DNA from: Rhynchospora pubera
Taxonomy: Eukaryota; Streptophyta; Magnoliopsida; Poales; Cyperaceae
Assembly (NCBI GenBank): GCA_028095005.1
Contig: CM051460.1
Coordinates: 164,419,461 to 164,483,460 of the forward strand
DNA length: 64,000 nt
Direction: 5' to 3'
Shown here: in pieces, positions 34,641 to 46,162 of the stretch
Layout of the letters: every line of letters begins with the position of its first letter
Position numbering within the stretch: position 1 is the first letter of the stretch
Translations under genes and position numbers: made by a program
The notes under the pieces: model-generated
What the model was told of the DNA's origin: nothing
What the model saw: only the letters and a program-made list of their open reading frames with translations
The model's database searches: none

Positions 34641-36915
34641 CGGACGATCCTAAGCTTCTATCATTTCCATCATCTCAGCTCCCCTCTCCCCTTCTCCTCC
34701 TCCCACCCGCGTACGCTGTCCCCCTCCCCCTTCTTTGTTAGAGTTATGTCCTAGAAGTCAATAATTTAATGACTTAATTATTAGTTTATGTTTTGGATGA
34801 GATTTTATCATCTGTTCCTAGGTTTATTATTGACAGATCATTCAGGTTGAGGATCTGAATTGTAGATCTCTGTTGATCATTCTTTAGAATGACAATAATA
34901 AATCTAAACAGTCCATAATCTTGATAATTAACAAGGAACATTAATTATCATAAAAGATTAGTATGCAAGTTAAGTGATGATTAAGTTCTACTAATCATAG
35001 GTAAAGAGTTACCAACTTAGTTGCATATGTGTATGTTATGGAACATAGCACAGGACTTGACCCATCGAAATAAACATATGGATTGTGTTATGTGTCATTG
35101 TTTATTTCGTTGTGATTTTGGTTCTAAGTTTGAGATGTTTATCTTTTCCACATGAGGATAGGTTCAATAAATATCGTCTACCGCTGATTCCCGATAAGGG
35201 CTGCTATACGGACTTTATTTATGTTCTCTTGAATTGTGCGGGGAAAAGTTAATCATCAAGAAAACCGTATGTCCCTCATTAATTCACTTAGTGAGTGACG
35301 ATATCTGTTTGGGCCCCTTGATGGAGATAGATTGTTTGCATGCAACTTTATACAATTATCTCTAGATCAAGAAACGTATAATCTGCAAGAATGACACATT
35401 CCTATCTTGGATTATACGATGATATCGTGCGACATAAGAATCAAAATAGAGAAACATATTTATTCTCTTATGCAGGATTGAAATATTGTAGCAGTACACT
35501 ATTTATGCGAATTGGGAGTCATAACGTGTTGCTAGATACCGCTTATGATTATTGGAATTAAATAACGATTTAATTCTATGGCCAACATAGCATAAATCCT
35601 CAAAGGGTCACACAAATAGGTTTTGACCATACGTGCATTAATTATTTATTCGCAACAGTTAGTTTTGTGAAAATATGATAGTTTGATTAATTAATTATAT
35701 ATGGTTGTGAACCGTTATAATTAATTAAATCAAAAGGATCATATAGAAATAAATTAATGCATTCCCTAATCCTAAAATAGTTATCAATGAATTGATAATT
35801 ATTTTATGCAAGACACTTTAATTTAATTATGGAATTAAATTAAAATACTAGGCTATTTAATTAGTAGCCTAACCAAGCCCGAATAGAAATGGAATTAAAG
35901 GAATATTAAATATATGATTTAATATAGTAAATGAGGCCTAATTAATTGAATTAGATAGCCCATTTAGCCCATAATAGTGGGCCGGCCTATTAGGATGGCA
36001 TACTTGTAATTATGGAAGAGAACAATTAGGTTTTGGCTTCTCTATATAAGGACCACTTACTTGGAGAACAAACCTAAGCATTCTTTTCTCTCTCCTCCTC
36101 CTTCTCTAGGCCGCCACTCTCCAAGAGGAGAAAATTTCAGAATTTTCTCCCTTGGTTCTATCCTTTGTTCCATCTATAGGGCTCATGTGTTGAGCATAGA
36201 TACACTAATTAATTGCATGATTGATTGGTGAAAGAAGGGATTAGGCTTAACCTCCTATCTACTAGCATAGATCGAGGTTTTGGTTAATACCTTGGTGGAC
36301 TCGAGGCGGCGCCGGTGACTAGACGTGGTGGAGACGGTGGAGAAGGCACGCCATCGATTCCCATGCCTTGGTCGAGCCCCGCGAATACGATTTCGCGGGA
36401 GGTATCGATTTCCCCTTTTTCTCGTGTGTTTGAATAGCTTGTGTACTAGATCTTGTGTGTGCTATGTTTGCTTGGTTAATTAATTGGTAATTAGCATAAA
36501 AATGAAAATTAGCACACTTCCTAACATTCTTTCCTTCTCCCTCCCGTGTACGTTGTCCCCCCCCCACCCCTCCCCCCTCCCACACACTTCATAACTGTTG
36601 AAGTCAATATATACAATTGTTAAAATTATTATCATAACTGTTGAAGTGCAACAATTACAATATTAACTTCAACAATTATAAAGTCTAAGGGAAGGGGAGG
36701 GGGAGGGGTGGGTGAGACAGCGTACGTGGGATGGAAGGGGGAGGGGGAAGGATGGGGGAGACAGCGTACGCGTACGCGAGTGGGAGGGAAGCAGAGCGAT
36801 GGAGGAAGAGGAGCGAAACAGAGGATGATAGCCAAAAATAGAAAACACGTTTAATAACTGATGAGGATGATAGGGATGGTAAATATCGGGAATGATCCTT
36901 ATCGCCCCCATTTCC
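34640..36915. mobile_element. Inverted-repeat (fold-back) element interrupted by a solo LTR
   Basis: Left of the solo LTR the DNA reads GATCCTAAGCTTCTATCATTTCC, then a C/T-rich block with CCCGCGTACGCTGTCCCC. Right of it the same C-rich block recurs (CCCGTGTACGTTGTCCCC). After an AT-rich palindromic core (taactgttgaagt...acttcaacaatta, 36590-36680), the inverted forms GGGAGACAGCGTACG (twice, 36710-36775) and GATGATAGGGATGGTAAATATC..GATCC (36868-36898) follow. With the LTR removed, the remaining roughly 480 bp form one imperfect fold-back unit. Its exact ends and target duplication were not resolved. Confidence 0.6.
34736..36526 (+). mobile_element. Solo LTR, 1791 bp, Ty1/copia (Angela-like), with 5-bp target duplication
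   Basis: The sequence begins TGTTAG and ends CTAACA (6-bp inverted termini) and is flanked by the perfect 5-bp duplication TTCTT (34731-34735 and 36527-36531). Inside there is no primer site or coding region, so only one LTR remains, as left by recombination between the two LTRs of a full element. A TATA box (TCTATATAAG, 36041-36050) lies about 490 bp before the 3' end and fits the LTR promoter in plus orientation. The opening TGTTAGAGTTATGTCCTAGA and the length resemble the LTRs of the copia Angela/BARE lineage; this assignment is from memory. Confidence 0.92.
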
Positions 36916-37010
36916 TTACTTCAAAATTCTAACTCGGATTAAGCTTCGATTGAGATGATCCAAATCCACAAAAAAAAACAATAAAATAAATCTACAACTT
37001 TTGTATATTT

Positions 37011-37168
37011 GGGGCCGTTTGGATCAAGTGAAAATTTGAAAAATTTTCTATTCTTAGGCATAAATTTATTATAAACAATTCAAACTCTTCACAAAATTAC
37101 ACAATTTCCAATAATTTATGCCTAGAAATTGAAAATTCCTTCTATTCCTAAGCGATCCAAACGGCCCC
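37011..37168. mobile_element. Harbinger/Tourist-like MITE, copy 1
   Basis: This 158-bp palindromic element has the ends GGGGCCGTTTGGATC / GATCCAAACGGCCCC. TTT occurs on both sides as a possible 3-bp duplication. The inner segment ttataaacaattcaaactct..cacaaaattacac is shared with the element at 39227-39383, so the two are one family. Confidence 0.8.
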
Positions 37169-37561
37169 TTTATTTTTTTTTAGATTCGAAAAAACTCCAC
37201 GTCATAACTTTGATTAGCTGCGGATTAAACTATCTATTTTCAGTAGTTATTGTATTTGAGGTATTAAGTTATATTTCTGATTTCTAATCGCGCTAGAAGT
37301 ATAATTTCTGCACTAAAATGGCTCATCTTAAAATATGCAACTATTGTAGAAAATTAACCAAAAATTAGTTAAACATTTCAGGAGAAAAATTAGTAATTTA
37401 AAGTTGAGTAACTAAATAGGGATGAGTACTGGAATGAGAAAAATAAATTGTAGTTTAGATATTATCCAAAATTAAGGATATAATTTAGTTCGGTGTGTAC
37501 TTAAAAAGTGTTATACAAATCCTGCCGTTTAACTCGTACTTCTGCCCGAAACAGTCGGAAC

Positions 37562-37818
37562 TAGGGGTGGGCGCAGAATGCGATGAAATCATGGAATCGT
37601 TCTGTTCCGTCCATATGGAACGTGTAACGAAACGAAATTTTATTTCATTTCACAAACAGAACGAAAAACGAAATGTATTTCGTAGCAAATATAACCGTTC
37701 CGCCACGTTCTGTCAAAATGGCACAAATTACGAATCAATCTGGTACATACTGTTACTAAAATAGAACGGAAAACGGAATAATACATTCCGTTTCGGTTAT
37801 CAACATTACCCACCCCTA
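37562..37818. mobile_element. hAT-type MITE
   Basis: This 257-bp element has the termini TAGGGGTGGGC / ACCCACCCCTA and a perfect 8-bp duplication GTCGGAAC (37554-37561 and 37819-37826). The interior is rich in CGTTCCG/CGGAAC words in both orientations. Small open frames overlap it on both strands but carry no recognisable protein. Confidence 0.9.
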
Positions 37819-37834
37819 GTCGGAACTTCTCGTC

Positions 37835-38195
37835 GAAGCACGTTATATAATAACTTTTGTTTGAGTTATATAAATGAATGAATAAAAACGTTGCATAAAA
37901 TAATTTTGCGTTATACAACGACTCAACCGTTTGGTCAAAGGTTCACAAGAATTTGTGTTCTCTACCTCCTTTTTAAAAATGCGACATTGCATTATATAAC
38001 GGAGAAGATGATGCTTTATGTAACGTAATATTGTGTTGTGTAACATTGTGTTGTGTAACGTTTCTGATAACTGTCTGTTACCGTCTAAGAAACCCACCTA
38101 TACATTATATAACGACCATTGCGTAATATATCACGCTAACCATTCAAACGTCTATTTTATCATTTTTGTTTTTTTATTAACATATATATTGATGC
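37835..38195. repeat. Cluster of near-palindromic GTTATANAAC words
   Basis: Seven or more short words related to CGTTATA(C/T)AACG occur in about 350 bp (for example 37842, 37908, 37990, 38105 and 38189), along with gtaacgtaat and a doubled ttgtgttgtgtaac near 38035. One more, GCGTTATACAACGC, lies at 39172. No gene is seen. The cluster borders the unusual ORF segment at 38544-38972. Confidence 0.5.
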
Positions 38196-38543
38196 GTTAT
38201 CAAGCTTTTAAAATGTGTTTTTCGATATGACGGTCTGGAGTTTATTTAACGGTGCGGCGTTTTTTCGGTGAAAAAATGATGAAAAAACGATGAAAAAACG
38301 ACGAAAAAACGGTGTGTATATGCGAACATATGCATTAAACTCATATGTATTCTTGTGCACAATACTACAGTACAAGTCGGAATACTATATTTTTTGAATG
38401 TGCTAATAATCAAATATAGTAATATACTCTAGATTAACCGATGGTGCTCTATGCCATGATGATATTTATGGCATTAAATATCATCATGTAGAGAACAGCT
38501 ATCTTGACTATCATTTTCGTACTTTTAGAAAACCCGAATATAG

Positions 38544-38972
38544 GAAAACAATGTTGCGCCTTTTTGGATATTGCTAAAGACACATTCTATTTTACTTAAA
38601 GGTTTTCTAGTTTTAAGATTCAAAAAAACATATAGTTATATTAATAGGAATACTTACTCCTATGATAACGAAATCAATTTGTATTCTAACAAAGTCAAAA
38701 AGATTTTTCGTATTGCTAAGAAAGCTTTGAAATATTATTTTAATGATAACAACCCATCGACTTGTAAAATAACTAATAACAAGAAAACTCCTTCTGAAAA
38801 TTCAGAGAATATCCATTCAGTAAACTTGTCGAGTGACAATAATGCAAGTTTAGGAGATAATGCATCTCCAAATAATACATCCTTCCAAAGCGCAGCGAAT
38901 GTATTTGCGCCATACGCTCAATATCTAATTATTGCAGTATTATTATGTATAAGTATAATATTAAGACTATAA
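38544..38972 (+). other. Unrecognised AT-rich open frame without ATG, C-terminal hydrophobic segment
   Basis: The frame is open for 143 codons after a TAG at 38541-38543 but contains no ATG; the first possible alternative start is TTG at 38571. The predicted sequence is Lys/Asn/Ser-rich with a basic N-terminal half (RFKKTYSYINRN, KVKKIFRIAKKALKYY), a Ser/Asn-rich middle, and a hydrophobic C-terminus YAQYLIIAVLLCISIILRL that looks like a tail anchor. I do not recognise it. Weak inverted similarity between flanks (caagcttttaaa at about 38200 and its complement at 39162) suggests that it may sit in a transposed segment. It could be a pseudogene fragment, organellar or plasmid-derived DNA, or a chance frame in AT-rich sequence. 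Confidence 0.35.
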
Positions 38973-39226
38973 TATAATATTGTATAAAGACTCTCATGTC
39001 TTTGTTTTTTCACCGCTAAACACAATTTTTTTTGCTGAAATAACGACATTATTTCGAAAATAACGCGTTACGCATTTTTCTGGTTTGAAATTGTAACGTT
39101 GGTGCGTTTTTGTTCGAAAAATCGAAATTTCGGAAATAACGCCGTTATTTCGGCGAAATTTAAAAGCTTGTGCGTTATACAACGCAAAAGTGAAAATTAA
39201 TATGTTCTGGAGCTCTTGACATCTAT

Positions 39227-39383
39227 GGGTGCGTTTGGATCGTTGGAAGAAAGAAGAAGAAGAAGGAAGAAGAAGAAAAAAAATTATAAACAATCTAAAC
39301 TCTTCACAAAATTACACACTTCCCAATACTTCTTCCCACTTCTTCCCTTCTTCTCTTCTTCCCACACCTATCCAAACGGAGCC
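39227..39383. mobile_element. Harbinger/Tourist-like MITE, copy 2
   Basis: The ends GGGTGCGTTTGGAT / ATCCAAACGGAGCC are flanked by TAT (39224-39226 and 39384-39386). At 157 bp it is nearly the same length as the copy at 37011-37168 and shares its central segment. The arms have changed to GAAGAA/TTCTTC-rich sequence, giving open frames without protein meaning. Confidence 0.8.
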
Positions 39384-39909
39384 TATATATATATCATACA
39401 TTTTGGGACGGATTGTCTTTTTTTAGCTAACCTTGCAAAATACACATCTTTGAGCTCCAAACAATTAGTTCTCATATTTTTTTTATTTTTTAGCATTTTC
39501 TAAGTAAAAAATTTGAGATTTGTTTTCCTCAATCAAACATCACATTGGATTATAGTTAGATTTTGAGTGTTATTGATTGAGAGCATCATTATCCTAGTTT
39601 ATGTGATGATTTAGTTATTGTGTTTGTTAGGTTGATCCATCTCAAGGTTGCTATTGTGACAAGACATTTCAGTTCGAAGTTATAGTCTCGTTTATTGTGA
39701 AATAAAACGGAGCACATCCTTTTCGTGTTTGCGAAACTCTTAAAGACGTACGACTAAAACTAACATTTCTTAACGAGTCGTAACTCCGTAATCAAATTTG
39801 TGTTTCTTTTTTTCCTTATATTTATATTATTACATGCTTATGAATTGCTAATTGTCATAAAATTGTTCAAATCGGTATAAAATTTGAAATGGTGTCTATT
39901 CACCCTCTA

Positions 39910-40900
39910 GGGCCATGTTTGGTTGAGCAAAGTTAGCTCTAACTTCAAGTTAGAACTCTAACTTTCTAACTTCATGGAACCAAACATCCTAGAGTTAGAG
40001 TGGGTTTGTACTAACTTGGCTCAAACTTCCTAACTTTGCTAAATTGTGAGTTAGAGAGAAGTTTGTTGCCATGAGTATTAAAAAATTAATAAAAGAGAAT
40101 TTGTGATGATGACCATGATTATTATTATTATTAATAATTAATAATTAATTAACAATTATAATATTAATATTAATAATACTTATTAATTATAATATTAAAT
40201 AATAATATCAATTATCGTTTTTGTTATTATTTTTACTGTTATTACGGTACTAATAATAATAATAATAATAATAATTATTATTATTATATTTATAATTTGG
40301 TAAATAATATAAATGGTAATTAATCAAATAATGATGATGACCATGATTATTATTAATATTAATTATACTTATTAATTATAATATTAATTAATGATAACAA
40401 TTATTATTTTTATTATTTTTTAATTAAATTATTATGGTACTAATTATTATTATTATTTAATAATAATTATAACATTAATTGGGAATTTAGAATCAATAAT
40501 AAAATACAACAATAAATATAGTGTAATTAATGATAATTATAATTTATAATAATAATAATAATTATTATTATTATTATTTATTATTATTATGATTATTATT
40601 ATATGTATAATTTGGTAATAATAATATAAATGGTAAAATAATTGTAATTATAAAACAGTAATAATAAATATAATATTTTATTATAGTAGATGTAGTTATA
40701 AAAGAAAAAATATATAAATTAATACTTTATTATTTTTTCTTCTGTCTCTAACTCCAACATACTACACCAAACAACATTTTCTAACATCAAGTTAGTACAA
40801 ACTTTTCACAATCTCTAACTTCACTAATGTCAACATCTACTTTCAAAATTACAAACTTCAACCTTTAACTTCTCTAACTTCACCTTCAACCAAACGTACC
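39910..40900. mobile_element. Non-autonomous DNA element (~1 kb) with AT-microsatellite core
   Basis: The inverted ends GGGCCATGTTTGGTTGA / TCAACCAAACGTACC are flanked by CTA (39907-39909 and 40901-40903), consistent with Harbinger-type insertion. Subterminal blocks of aacttcaagttag/ctaacttcac type words run inward from both ends. The centre (40080-40740) is almost pure A/T with long ATT/TAA arrays and two similar blocks (atgatgatgaccatgattatt at about 40104 and 40330). No coding capacity. Confidence 0.75.
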
Positions 40901-41491
40901 CTAGATCAACAAGACATATAACGGTTCATCAATAATAATAATAATAATTAATAAAATGATCGTAGAAATCACGTAAAATTATTTTTCCGCGGATTTGATG
41001 TCTTATTATTTAAAAAACCTATATATCATGCAGGTTGCTGAACACCTGGTCCTAATTTATACCCAGGTCAGTTTGTGTTTTTCATTGGTGTGCTTGGTCT
41101 TTGTTACTTCCATTTTGAGATATTCGTTCTAATGTGGCAGATTTTGGTGTCTGTTTTCGAGTGTCTGAAAGTCTAATTTTATTGTTATTGCAATTCGTTA
41201 CAGGATGGACTGCATGGAGGTGTGTGCATAAACATTTATCTTTGTATTTTTTTTCTTTCTTCACCTGTTCCACATCTAGCCGATGAACCGATTATATTTG
41301 ATTTGTTTATATGGGTTCGTGGAAATAGTATTATTTTCTTTAAAAATTATGATAAATTACACCGATTAATTTTTTAGTACGAAAAAAAATAAACAAGCTA
41401 CTTAATTTATTCTGATCTGATGTTGTCCAAATTGTACTGTGTTTGTTATTTTTTCATTTTTTCCCTAACGAATGGATTAAGAGAAATTACG

Positions 41492-41511
<20 letters not shown>

Positions 41512-41534
<23 letters not shown>

Positions 41535-41943
41535 ATGGCTAACGTGCCATCGATGGCACGGAGGGTCCCGTGCCATCAAGTCATTTTTCGAGATTCAAAA
41601 TTCAAATGGTCAATCCTAACCGTTGAAGTTGTTCTCTATATTGAAATATCTTTTGGAGACCAAATTTTATATTTTTTCGAATTTTTTTGCTATTTATTAT
41701 GATATTTTTAAAAACATTATGATTAGAGTATTTCAGGCCCTCCAATTTGAAAATATCATAATAATAGCAAAAAAATTCGAAAAAACGTAAAATTTGGTCT
41801 CTAAAGGTATTTCAATATTTTGATCAACTTGAACGTTTGGATCGACCGTTTGACTTTTGAATTTCGAAAAACGAGTCGATTGAAAATTGATGGCACGTGC
41901 CATCGATGGCGCGTTAGCCATTCTCTCTCTCTCTATATATATA
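41512..41943. mobile_element. Fold-back MITE with (TA)n(GA)n arms
   Basis: AATGGCTAACGTGCCATCGATGG at the left pairs with the reverse complement of CCATCGATGGCGCGTTAGCCATT at the right. Outside these on each side is a GA/CT run and a TA run. The arms pair nearly to the centre (41720-41760). The outer edges and target duplication are hidden in TA repeats. It directly abuts the next element. Confidence 0.8.
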
Positions 41944-41944
41944 T

Positions 41945-42349
41945 AGAGTTTAGCTACGGTGAGTCGCGACTCACGGACCCTCCGGTGAGTCGCGACCAAA
42001 ACTCCTAGATCTAGATCAAAATGACTGATCCAAACCGTCCAATATTATCTCCCTATTGAAATCTCCATGTAGACCAAATTTTTCATTTTTTCAAAATTTT
42101 TAAGTATTTTTTTGAAATTTTAGAAAATCGTCAATCTAATTGGTTCTGAACCATTAAAAAACATCAGTTTTTAAAAATCCGAAAAAAATACTTAAAATTT
42201 TCGAAAAAATAAAAAATTTGGTTTGCACGGAGATTTCAATAGGGAGATCATATTGAACGGTTTGGATCGGTCATTTTGATCTAGATCTAGGAGTTTTGGT
42301 CGCGACTCACCGGAGGGTCCGTGAGTCGCGACTCACCGTAGCTAAACTC

Positions 42350-42350
<1 letters not shown>
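41945..42350. mobile_element. Fold-back MITE with near-perfect 170-bp arms
   Basis: AGAGTTTAGCTACGGTGAGT at the left is repeated as its reverse complement at the right end, and the two arms pair through gagtcgcgac, tagatctagatcaaaatga and beyond with only a few mismatches. This high arm identity suggests a young copy. It is bounded by TA repeats that mask the target duplication. Confidence 0.88.
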
Positions 42351-42382
<32 letters not shown>

Positions 42383-43132
42383 GTATATGTAATGAACCTC
42401 ATCTATTTTGAGAACATAATGGAAATCTCTTCTTGTGCAGTAAATCACTTCAAACGATCAATAGATCATTTGTAGCATCGCATAAAAAATTGTTTTATTA
42501 TTTTTTTTCAATTTTAACTCGTAGCATATTGATTAAGGTTGCGGCGGAGCCGCAACTAAAAGATCTAGTATCTTATTAAATTTTATTTTAAAATGTCGGT
42601 AGACTTTATCTCATTTAATTATTAAAAAAAAATTCTCGAGAGAAACCAGATAGGAATGCTTAGCATCTTTTCAAATCCTAAGTACACATACCGATAAAAT
42701 AATAAAATGCTAACTTGTATAAATTAGGTCTGTTTATTATCTAATTACTTTAGTAGGTTAAACACAAAATTGATTACAAAAATTAAAACTGCGCCAAAAA
42801 AAAAAATCATGACATGAATTGAATAAGACAAAAAAAAAGGTATCGAGCCTTTAAATTTTTTTTTTCCACTTAAAATGATGAACATAATTTACAAATCGTA
42901 CTTTCAGATAATTTTATCAAACAATTAAATTTGAGCGAAACGTTTGGAAATAAGACTAGCTAGTCCTATTTGAAAATATGCTTTTTTTAGTATAACATAA
43001 TCAAACATATTTTCCAGAAATAGCTCGTCTTATTTGAAAATATGTTTTTTTGGCATCAGATTACCAAATTTCATTCACAGTCGTACGATTGACAAGTGAA
43101 GTAGAGCGACCGACATACTAAGAACTAATAAG
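42351..43132. other. Intergenic DNA
   Basis: No gene was recognised. It includes a short inverted word GTTGCGGCGGAGCCGCAAC near 42539 and a doubled segment tatttgaaaatatg..tttttt at about 42968 and 43030. Confidence 0.35.
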
Positions 43133-44900
43133 ATGCTCCTACGCGGCTCGTTCGCCGTATTTCCTTTTTTACCTTTTTTTTACCCATTCGCTACTAAAAT
43201 AAAACCCCCTCTTTGGTTCTTTACTTCTTTCTCATTTCTTTCTGCCAGAGTAAAAAATACCCGGCCAATTCTACTCTTCCCCATTTCATCTTTTCCCCTT
43301 CAATTAAATTTTCGTCTACCTCTTTACCAAAGACCATTCGAGATTGAAGCTTTTGCTGTTTGTTTATAAGGTATATGCAAAAAAACCTGATTCTTTTATT
43401 TTTGTTTCTAAATTTTGGATTGGTTATACGTAGAGCAATTTATTTTTATGCATTACTTAAATTCCTATCTAATGGAATATTAGTCTCATATTCTGATATT
43501 TTACCATACCTAAATATTTAGTTCCAGAATTTGCTAAAGTTAAGTCAGAAACTCCTTTTCGCTCATCTGAAGGTTGACTTGTTAATTTACTAAATTATCT
43601 ATTTTATTTTTATTTTTCTGAGAAATAGAAAAATTCCGTCATATATGGAAATTCTGATTTCCACTTAAATTAGTTTTACAACTTTACCTTTACCGCCGTT
43701 ACTTTTATTTTAATTAATGTTTCTTTTTTTTTTAATGGTTGACAAAGTTGTCAACAGTTTTTTTAATTTAGTTTACGACTGGTTCTGAAAATCAGAATAG
43801 AGTAGCGGTGGGTTAAAAATCAGAACAATTAGAAATAAGTTAAAAATATATACACAGAGTATTACGTCAATCGGATTGACCCGTTTCGACCCGCTTACCT
43901 TTCCTCCATTACTGTTGTCGCATCGGATCCCAGATTTGCACCCTTTTGTGTCCCGTGTTTCCAATTTCTCCGTCAAGAGTCGATCCACTTTTCTCGCACC
44001 CCCAATCCCAATTCCCTACCGCTCGACGCTCGTTGGCCATATTTCCTTTTTTACCCATTCGCTACTAAAATAAAACCCCCTTTTTTACTTCTTTCTCACT
44101 TCTTTCTTCAAAAACGTTGTTGCCACTTGCCAGTAATAAATGGACCCGAATCCCGTGTAGCGCGGGACACCGTGTAGCGCGCGTACGAGCCGTCTGATCT
44201 TGATCGGACGGTTCATTTTTTACGGACCTATCAATCTAGGTTACATGCACGTGGCTCCCTTGTCCATTGGATCTTGATCAGACGGCTACGATACCGCGCT
44301 ACACGGTGTGTCGCGCGGCACCAGATCTGAACTCGTAATAAATAGCCGGCCAATTCTACTCTGCCCATTTCATCTTTTCACCTTCAATTAAATTTTTACG
44401 TCGACCTCTTTACCAAAGGCCATTGGAGATTGAAGCTTTTGCTGTTTGTTTGTAAGGTATATGCAAAAAACCTGATTTTTTTTTTGTTTCTAAAATTCTA
44501 AAGGTTGACTTGTTAATTTACCAAATTATCTATTTTACTTTAATTTTCTGAGAAATAGGATAATTCTGATTTCCATTTAATTTAGTTTACCGCTGTAACT
44601 TTTATTTTAATTAATGTTTCTTTTAAAAAAAATGGTTGACAAAGCTGTCGACAGTTATTTTTTAATTAATGTTTACGGCTGGTTCTGGAAAGTAGAGTAG
44701 CGGTTGGTTAACACTTAACAATCAAAAAAATTACGTCAATCGGACTGACCCGTTTCAACCCTTCCTTCATTCTTGTTGCCACATCGGATCCCAGATTTGA
44801 CACCCCTTTTTGTGTCCCGTTCCCGTCCCGTGTTTCCAATTTCTCCGTCAATACTCAATAGTCGATCCACTTTTCTCGCATCCCTACTTCCTACTCCCTA
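43133..44900. repeat. Tandem duplication of a ~0.9 kb promoter-like block
   Basis: Unit 1 (about 43133-44020) and unit 2 (about 44031-44900) share ordered blocks: tacccattcgctactaaaat, ggccaattctactct, accaaag.ccatt.gagattg, aaggtatatgcaaaaa, ggttgacttgttaattta, gacaaag.tgtc.acagt, attacgtcaatcgga, cggatcccagatttg and cgatccacttttctcgca. Unit 2 contains a MITE insertion (44142-44334) that unit 1 lacks. The second unit runs directly into the start region of the unrecognised gene at 44.9-49.1 kb, so the duplication probably copied its promoter and 5' UTR. Confidence 0.85.
44142..44334. mobile_element. Short MITE with 9-bp target duplication (Mutator-like)
   Basis: This 193-bp element is flanked by perfect GTAATAAAT (44133-44141 and 44335-44343). 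The arms share ACACCGTGTAGCGCG in inverted orientation and a GTCTGATC/GATCAGAC pair. The unoccupied site survives in the paralogous block near 43245-43260, which confirms the insertion. Confidence 0.9.
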
Positions 44901-45953
44901 GTCCCTACTCTCTTTCTTGTTCTGTTCTCTTCTATCTCACCGATGAGCATGAGGGTCGCTACCTCCGTACTTTGTAGACCAGTTACAGATAACCTATTAA
45001 TGCTACCGGTTACAGATGTTTCTATTCCAAATTGGTTAGAAGTTACAACTGGGACTAAGCAACCTGTTACTGGTACTCATGGCTTGGGTTGCTTCTACTG
45101 TACTTTCTGGTACCAGCTATACTGGGTTCCTACTCTTTATTTGCCACCACATCATGGGATAAGAAATGAGGTTGTATTTACAAAACTGGACCTTTCTTTT
45201 TATAATTACAGGCAATGGACCTTTCAAATTTGTTGAATCAAAGTTTACTTAGTAGTTGGTAATAGATTTATTTTTATTGTAATCTACAGATCGAGAAATA
45301 CTTTAACAAGATTATATTCAAACCTGAATTTTTTTTATGTTCCTTTATTCTAATGTCTAATTTTTTTTTCTACATATTTTTTACTGACGCTCTGAGTCCT
45401 TTTACCCTAACTAACGTGATTCTTGTAACTCTCAGGATGGATAACTTCAAACAAAGAAATGAGATGAAGAACTTTATGGCACCAGTTTACCAGAGCAATG
45501 TCTGTGATCATCAACTCCCAACATTTGAAGAGCTGGCTTGGACAGCTGACGAAATTGACGAGCTAAATCAGTACATGACCGGTGTAGGAGAAAGCAGTCA
45601 TAGCCAGGTCCTAAAGCAAGTGGGCCCAAGAAGAAGCTGCAAACCAGGATGTACGCATTGCCTGATCAATAGATTATCTAATCTCCACACAAATCCCAGA
45701 AATCAATGGTGGTTTGACATTGCTATTAAGGTTGGTAGCTTGTAACTTTTCTGTCCATCAATCTGCTCACTGTGAAAACTTTTAGATCATCAATTATTTA
45801 GCAAAATCGATATGCTTTGTGACATTAGTGATCTTTTTCTAGTATTTCTCATGTCAAGGTTCTCAACCTTCAGGGCTGTACTATTAATAGAATCTTCTTT
45901 CAATGACAAACAAATAATTTTGTAATGCAGCAACCAGGTGGTAACATTGGGTC

Positions 45954-46162
45954 CAGGGGCGGATCCAGTGGTGGGGCGGGTGGGGCTAGAGCCCCACCTA
46001 CCGCTGTCAAACCCTGAAGTCCCTCTTTAGCCTCAATGAATTTTTTCAACCATTAGAGCACTCAAAGGTGGAGCTGAAGAACAGAAAAAGAGAAACCGTT
46101 CGATCAAATGATTCATTAGAGCACTCAGCCCCACCTAAATATTTTTGCTAGATCCGCCACTT
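45954..46162. mobile_element. hAT-type MITE inserted in a coding exon
   Basis: This 209-bp element has the ends CAGGGGCGGATC / GATCCGCCACTT (imperfect inverted repeats) and a perfect 8-bp duplication ATTGGGTC (45946-45953 and 46163-46170). Removing the element and one duplication copy rejoins an open frame (GGNIGSGRGISQP), showing that it landed inside an exon. Confidence 0.9.

Noticed and set aside
40080..40740. AT-rich block as an origin or matrix-attachment site
   Set aside because: It lies within a bounded transposon-like element and no specific motif supports such a role.
45620..45680. Cys-containing segment of the unrecognised gene as a CXC/tesmin domain
   Set aside because: Too few Cys and wrong spacing for the CXC domain; the family is left unnamed.
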